Source: Neocallimastix lanati (nom. inval.)
Taxonomy: Eukaryota > Neocallimastigomycota > Neocallimastigomycetes > Neocallimastigales > Neocallimastigaceae
Reading direction: 5' to 3'
Assembly: GCA_016946835.1 (NCBI GenBank)
Contig: JACVTC010000120.1
Span: forward strand, 344,501 to 408,500
Length of the DNA stretch: 64,000 bases
Within the stretch, counting starts at the first letter, position 1. Each line of letters opens with the position of its first letter. This document shows, piece after piece, positions 58,517 to 64,000 of the stretch. The translations under genes and the position numbers were made by a program. Below the pieces are notes generated by a model, which ran no database searches, was not told the origin of the DNA, and saw only the letters and a program-made list of their open reading frames with translations.

Positions 58517-59700
58517 TCGTTATGCCTTGATTATCGTTACTCAATGGTGCTTACAGTACCATGCAAAAAAAATGTCACTGATTTGAATCTTACTTTTTAC
58601 CTTTTTTGGAATAAATAATTTATTTAAATAATTAATATTCATACCCTTACTTTAGTTATAAGTTTTATTTAAATTATTAATATACAATTATTAATAACCA
58701 ATCATGCAATTTTTATAATAGATTTTTGAATATAAAAAATTCATGAATTTTATTTTGACTTTGATGTCGATAGTAACATATAATTAATAATAAATAAAAT
58801 AACAATATAAAACCATAAATAATTATTATATTTTCTTATTTCTGTGTTATTTGTTTATTATTAATCAACTACAATGACCTGGTGAGATTAAACCAATTCG
58901 CTACATGAAGAAATATCTAGAAATTTTAATAAATAAATGTTTAAATAATATTTTTTGTAAAATTAGAAATATATTAGAGCCAAACCCATAAAGTCCAGCT
59001 CAGTGATCATAGTGTTTAATCACTAAACCATGTATACTAAATTCACAAAGTAAAAGGGTAAGTTTAATATAAACTAAAATAACGAATAATAAATAATTAA
59101 AGGCTAAGATGATTCAACACCTCTCTATTGTACGAAATACTAATTTTAACTTTAAATAATTGTTCTTTAAAATTAAAATATATAGCGCCGCACTATTTCA
59201 TTCTATTCATAAATAGTTGGGTGGTCTTACACTATGTAGTTTATTTATTTTAAAATAATTAATTTTTATTTAATATTATATTATTTGATATAATTTAATA
59301 GTAACGTTAGTGTGTTAACTAAACAATCACATGTTATATTTATACAAGAGATTATATTTAATAATTGGATACATAATTAATATATTTAAACTTTCAAATC
59401 ATTTATTATAAAACTATCTAAAAATAAATTTAACTATATAAAGAAATTAATAAAAATATAATAAATAGTTGTACATTTATCGTACAAAATTAAACTAAGA
59501 TTTTACTTGATTAGCTAAAATTGCTAACTGTTTTAAGATAAATCACGTTACCACGATAATATCATTGGATAGTTATCGTTTAACCATGTATCTGTTGCAC
59601 ACAAGTTGATGTAAAGAACTGAATTTAAACTTAATAAAATAATTCTTTCTACAATTAATATTAATATTTAATGTTAATTGAGAAATTAAAAAAAAATACT
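58517..59700. other. LTR-poor stretch with tRNA-like remnants
   Basis: No open frame. Four less AT-rich patches look tRNA-derived. On the plus strand, at 58534-58600, tactcaatggtgc is followed by a B-box-like tgatttgaatc and a T5 run. On the minus strand, near 59034-58979, catggtttagtgattaaac is spaced 42 bases from gggtttgg. Two further patches are near 58870-58910 and 59540-59600. None folds into a complete tRNA by eye. Confidence 0.35.
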
Positions 59701-60118
59701 TGTCAAAAAGAAGAGTGAATTATAAGATATTTAACACTGTAGATTAAAATAAAAATTTTTTAGTAAAAATTATTATAAAAATTTTATTTTTATTTTAAAA
59801 AATAACTTCTATTTTATTGTTTATTATAATTATTTTCTTATAATAAACTTTTGATTTTCTGTTAGAAATAAAGTTTAATATCTTAAATAATGACTAATAA
59901 TTTAGTATGTGTAACTTAGATTAGTATATTTATTATAAAATAAAATTTGTATGTTATGTAAATGTTATGCATATATAATATACATTAGAAATTTACATGT
60001 ACAAACAAATATGATTAAATCAAACTTTTAAGTAATGTAAATGATTATAATCTTAAATTATATAATTAAAATTAATAATAACTTTTACTAATAATAAAAA
60101 TTATTATATAATTAATAA
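59700..60118. other. AT-rich stretch, nothing recognised
   Basis: Mostly A/T words without open frames, known LTR ends or repeats that I can link to other parts of the window. Confidence 0.5.
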
Positions 60119-60373
60119 AGTGATCCACGATTGTTTTCAGGTGATGGTTCTGAAACTGAACTCTTTTGTCAACTATGTGGTGACATATTTAAAATTTATC
60201 CATGTAAGTTTTGGCCTGAAGATTCAAAATTAACATTGTACAATAAAGAAGCTGCAAGAAGTTGGTATAAAACAAAATATTCCAATGGTCTTCCTGCTTC
60301 CTAATAGATTCTTCTTAATGAATTAAAAGAAGACTCTCTTGATGTCGTCAGCAAAAAGTTAAAAGAAAAATAA
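60119..60373 (+). pseudogene. Exon-like host gene fragment, unidentified
   Basis: A less AT-rich island with protein-like text: 61 open codons, then adjacent in-frame TAA and TAG (60302-60307), then 21 more open codons (ILLNELKEDSLDVVSKKLKEK) to a TAA. It is preceded by a polypyrimidine-AG, ttgttttcag (60131-60140), like a 3' splice site. The protein text includes SETELFCQLCGDIFKIYPCKFW (a CxxC pair) and NKEAARSWYKTKY. There is no ATG and no upstream exon in view. It is a decayed gene piece, a last exon ending at the first stop, or a duplicated exon. No family recognised. Confidence 0.4.
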
Positions 60374-60728
60374 TTTAGTAAATCTCAAACATTCCACAAT
60401 ATAAAATTAATTATATAGAAATAATGAATTTAATTAATTATAAATTATATAAAATAATATTATTATAGTATAAAATTTGGTTATTTTAATATAGACTTTT
60501 ATTTTAATATTTATATAAAATATATAGTAATTATGATTTAATATAGAGATAATAAATATAAAAAATAATTTTTTTAAAAAATTGCTATTGATATATATTA
60601 GTTAGTATTATTTGATTTAATATAATAAAAATGTTTCAATTACTTTAGTTAATAGTCTAGATATTAGTTTGTAACAATATCAAGAATCTTTATGGATGCT
60701 AAAATGGTTCAATGATGTTAAGATAATA
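60374..60728. other. AT-rich stretch, nothing recognised
   Basis: Follows the exon-like fragment. There is no open frame and no repeat link, and it leads into the minisatellite. Confidence 0.5.
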
Positions 60729-61156
60729 ATTGAATTTCAATTCAATTTCAATTTCAATTTCAATAATTCAGTTATTTGAATTTCAATTCAATTTCAATTT
60801 CAATTTCAATAATTCAGTTATTTGAATTTCAATTCAATTTCAATTTCAATTTCAATAATTCAGTTATTTGAATTTCAATTCAATTTCAATTTCAATTTCA
60901 ATAATTCAGTTATTTGAATTTCAATTCAATTTCAATTTCAATTTCAATAATTCAGTTATTTGAATTTCAATTCAATTTCAATTTCAATTTCAATAATTCA
61001 GTTATTTGAATTTCAATTCAATTTCAATTTCAATTTCAATAATTCAGTTATTTGAATTTCAATTCAATTTCAATTTCAATTTCAATAATTCAGTTATTTG
61101 AATTTCAATTCAATTTCAATTTCAATTTCAATAATTCAGTTATTTGAATTTCAATA
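60729..61156. repeat. 46-bp minisatellite, about nine copies
   Basis: A regular 46-base unit with cagtta at 60769 and every 46 bases after it to 61137. The copies look identical by eye. The unit itself is built from ttcaat hexamers (caatttcaatttcaatttc) plus the near-palindrome ttgaatttcaattcaa. No stop-free coding sense. High homogeneity suggests recent expansion or conversion. Confidence 0.92.
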
Positions 61157-62099
61157 TTAATAAATAATAATATATAATAATTATTATTAAATTAACTTTA
61201 TTAAAATATTTAGGAAATAGTCTAGGTCAACTAATTGACTAAATATTATTAACACATTGAAATTAATATATATTAAATAATGTAAACAGTGATTGTCATA
61301 TTAAATTAATTTCTATATTAATTTATTATCAAAATCTTTACATCTTTACATATTATATTTTAATTATAAAATATAATATTTAGCTATATTAGATTCTTAT
61401 ATTTTGTTTATATTAAATATTTATATTATTATCTTATTTTATATTATCAATATCAAACTTCGGGGTAAATTATTAAGAACTGAGTTAAGTTAAAAAAATA
61501 CTAAGATTAAATTCGATAGATAAAAAATATTAAATAATATCACAAAAAAATTTGTTTTTATAAAAGGTCTTTTGTTTTATTAATTAATATAAAAACATTA
61601 AAATTTAAAACACTTTTTATAAATTATATGAAAAAATTTTTCTCTTTTATACTTCTGAAAAATTAAAAGAGATTTATAAAATATTTTTTAATAAAATAAA
61701 ATAAAATAATAACAATAGTAGTAATAATAATAATAATTGATAAATAATTTATAAAATTATTATAAAAGTAAAAAATACAGTTTGTTGGTATATAATACTT
61801 TTATTTTTATATATTGAATATTATTACCTGTTAAATATTAAATATTTTAATTTTTCTTCATTAGAGTAGTATTAATACTCTTGATGGATTAATTATAGTT
61901 TTATCTATTTCTAATATGTAAACTTCTTATAAAAATTGATCTTTTTATTGAGAAGTAAAATTGGGAAAAAAAAAAAAAAAAAGAGAGAGATTTCTAATTA
62001 TTTGAAACATTATTTATTTTTATAGTATTTCATCTTTTTAATACACTGCTTAAATTGATCAATTTCAATTTTATTCTTTAATAATTCCTTTTATTTTTT
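61157..62099. other. AT-rich stretch, no gene seen
   Basis: No open frame. It contains a (taa)n run near 61720 and a poly-A run of about 18 bases followed by gagagaga near 61970. The poly-A could be the tail of a retroposed sequence, but nothing upstream supports that. Confidence 0.5.
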
Positions 62100-64000
62100 T
62101 TAATAAGAATGATATATTAAAAATATCTTTTTAGTTAAATTACATGTATTAATGTAAGATATAATTTAGTGTTACATTATATTAACGTATTTCGTTATTA
62201 CTAAACGCCACATTATATTCTATACTATTACATTAATTATAAATTATACTAATATTAATTATATATTTATAATTTTATATAAAATCAATATTAAATATAT
62301 TTATATTATTTATTTATAATTTATTATTTATATTTTATTATTTAATAATATTAAACTTTATTTCTAACATTCCTCCTAAAGTTTAATATTTTAAACTTTT
62401 GTTAATAATTCATTTCTAAATTTAGTCATTAAAGAACTATTTAAATATTTTGTAAAGCCGTCAGCTAAATTATCTTCTGATTTAATATATTCAAGTTTTA
62501 TTGTATTATTTTTAACTAGTTCTCTTACTTTACGATATCTAAGATCTATGTGTCTTGATTTTGGATTTATAGTTTCATTTTTAGCATTAAAAATAGTAGC
62601 TTGATTATCAATATTGATTATTATATCTTTATAATTTAAATTTAATTCTTTAAATAAATTTTTATACCATAAGCATTCTTTTGCGCATTCCACTAAACTA
62701 TAATATTCACTCTCGGCGGTAGATAAAGATATGCAGTGTTGTGATTTCGAATACCAGCTGGTAGGTCCACTTCCAATTAATACCACATGTCCTGACGTTG
62801 ATTTTCTGGTTTCCTTATCACCAGCAAAATCTACATCTACAAAAATTTTTAATTTATTATTATTTCTGGTATATTTTATGCCATAGTTAGAATTACCTTT
62901 TAAATATCTGAATATTTTTAAAACATTATTCCAGTCCTCATATGTTGGATTTTCGTTCTTACTCGCAGCCTTGCTTACAGAAAATAATATGTCTGGCCTT
63001 GTATTAATTGCTAAGTATAGGGCTTGTTTGTATATAGTAAAAATAAATTTTTTATTTTTCAGGTTTTTTATTTCACTAGGTATAGTGTTATTTGATGGTT
63101 TTAAATTATCTGCATTAAATTTACTTAAAATTTCACTTACAAATCCTTTTTGATGAATAATATATCCATCATTGCATTTTACAATTTTTATACCTATAAT
63201 GAAATTAGCTTGACCTAAGTCATTTAATTTATATTTATTTTGAATTGATTCTTTTACCTTTTTAATTTCTATATGAGTACCGGTGATTAAAATATCATCA
63301 ACGTATACACCTAATAAACATATTATATTATTATATTTATTCTTTTTTACGTATAAACATGGCTCACTTATTAATCTAGTAAAATTTAATTTTTTTAATG
63401 CATTATTTAATAACTCATTCCACATTCGACTCGATTGTTTTAATCCGTATAAGGCTTTATTTATTTTGAGAATACCTTTTCTATACATTTCGTGACCTTC
63501 TGGTGCATACATATAAATATTCTCATCTAATTTCGCATTTAAATATGCAGTCTTTATATCAATTTGATATATGTCATAATTATTAATTGCTGCAATTGCT
63601 GTGAGAATTCTTAATGAATTTTGTCTGAGTGTTGGTGAGAACGTTTCTTTATAATCAATACCTTCTTGTTGTGTGAACCCTCTAGCAACTAGTCTTGCTT
63701 TTCTTTTAATAATATTACCTTTGTCATCATATTTATATTTGAAAACCCATTTAGGTGTAACTATATTTATTCTCTTAGGAACACCTTTTAATATTGTAAA
63801 AACATTTAAATTTTTCATGCTGTTTAATTCATTGTTGACAGCATCTATCCATTCATCTTTATCTTCTTTATTATAAATATCTTTAAAATTGTAGGTTCTA
63901 AAGGCTTACATTCTACCACAGACAAACTTTCAATTATATCATTATATTAAATGATTTTAATTTCTTACTATTTGAATTAGAAATTAAATTTGAATTAATT
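62100..64000 (-). mobile_element. Copia-3, Ty1/copia retrotransposon, runs off the window
   Basis: The 3' end of a copia element on the minus strand. The 3' LTR ends at 62369 (tttctaaca; its outer end is near 62100, not fixed), with the purine tract taggaggaa next to it. RT and RNase H occupy 62391-63818 as one long open frame, and the upstream linker continues to the edge. Within the window this is the best-preserved coding region. Whether the element is whole cannot be judged. Confidence 0.85.
62391..63818 (-). CDS. Copia-3 reverse transcriptase and RNase H
   Basis: 475 residues open. The RVT_2 domain spans about residues 1-250: KARLVARGFTQQEG, QIDIKTAYLNAKL, KALYGLKQSSRMWN, LGVYVDDILITG. 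The linker with RPDILFSVSKAASKNENPTYEDW follows, then Ty1-type RNase H (about 320-475): FVDVDFAGD, KSTSGHVV, STAESEYYSL, DNQATIF, KSRHIDLRY, KSEDNLADGFTK. The length and motifs fit a full C-terminal copia pol. The first ATG is internal to the polyprotein, so it is not a real start. Confidence 0.92.
   Translation of the reverse strand: MKNLNVFTILKGVPKRINIVTPKWVFKYKYDDKGNIIKRKARLVARGFTQQEGIDYKETFSPTLRQNSLRILTAIAAINNYDIYQIDIKTAYLNAKLDENIYMYAPEGHEMYRKGILKINKALYGLKQSSRMWNELLNNALKKLNFTRLISEPCLYVKKNKYNNIICLLGVYVDDILITGTHIEIKKVKESIQNKYKLNDLGQANFIIGIKIVKCNDGYIIHQKGFVSEILSKFNADNLKPSNNTIPSEIKNLKNKKFIFTIYKQALYLAINTRPDILFSVSKAASKNENPTYEDWNNVLKIFRYLKGNSNYGIKYTRNNNKLKIFVDVDFAGDKETRKSTSGHVVLIGSGPTSWYSKSQHCISLSTAESEYYSLVECAKECLWYKNLFKELNLNYKDIIINIDNQATIFNAKNETINPKSRHIDLRYRKVRELVKNNTIKLEYIKSEDNLADGFTKYLNSSLMTKFRNELLTKV

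Noticed and set aside
59160-59230. tRNA gene at the agcgccgcac patch
   Set aside because: Hairpin-like but lacks A/B boxes at tRNA spacing.
60302-60307. Reassigned TAA/TAG codons in this organism
   Set aside because: The copia-3 frame and other clear frames use CAA for Gln and end at normal stops. One twin-stop in a fragment is better explained by decay or a true end.
61970-61990. Poly-A run as the tail of a LINE or processed pseudogene
   Set aside because: No coding or retroposon sequence upstream and no target duplication; simple A-run in AT-rich DNA.

Overview
The window is about 85% A+T and consists almost wholly of LTR retrotransposons and their solo LTRs. I found no intact host gene. 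The extreme AT bias, the Asn-rich linkers in the element proteins and the copia plus gypsy content would fit an anaerobic gut fungus (Neocallimastigomycetes). That is an inference; another AT-rich eukaryote, such as a dictyostelid, is not excluded.

Layout. Bases 1-23122 are tiled end to end by LTRs of about a dozen families. I use my own letters for them (D, E, F, O, J, H, K, L, G, M, N, I). Most have TG...CA ends and a TATA box, and neighbours are separated by only 1-7 bases. Those spacers often equal a shared target duplication (attt, tgtg, ttgt). One of these LTRs, D2 (10550-19411), holds a four-level nest: J2 inside D2, I1 inside J2, and both a full copia element (10986-16851) and another LTR (I2) inside I1. 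All but D2 have matching target duplications. A gypsy element follows (23134-28140). A second LTR chain runs 28138-39370 and contains a non-coding LTR element (32704-36038). Next come gypsy-2 (39371-45337, whose LTR is family I), a non-coding element tail (W, to 47170), an unclassified stretch, and gypsy-3 (about 48040-58079). Gypsy-3 is interrupted by a 1.2 kb miniature element (TRIM, 50648-51869) and by copia-2 (about 52630-58012). Bases 58517-62100 are poor in LTRs: they hold tRNA-like remnants, one exon-like fragment (60119-60373) and a nine-copy 46-bp minisatellite. Copia-3 enters at the right edge.

How the parts relate. The copia elements with a visible 5' end, the large non-coding element, the TRIM and W all carry the same primer-binding site, which matches the anticodon arm of tRNA-Lys(CUU). 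This points to priming from an internally cut tRNA and to the non-coding elements being mobilised by copia proteins. Gypsy-1 has a different site resembling the 3' end of a tRNA-Lys. Gypsy-2 and gypsy-3 share a third site.

Most unusual signals: (1) serial insertion of LTRs exactly at the ends of older LTRs; (2) a conserved set of interleaved inverted repeats with pseudoknot topology just upstream of the TATA box in every full K-family LTR, with paired changes between copies; (3) hairpins at or just after the TATA box in several unrelated LTR families; (4) structured or repeated non-coding interiors in the non-autonomous elements.
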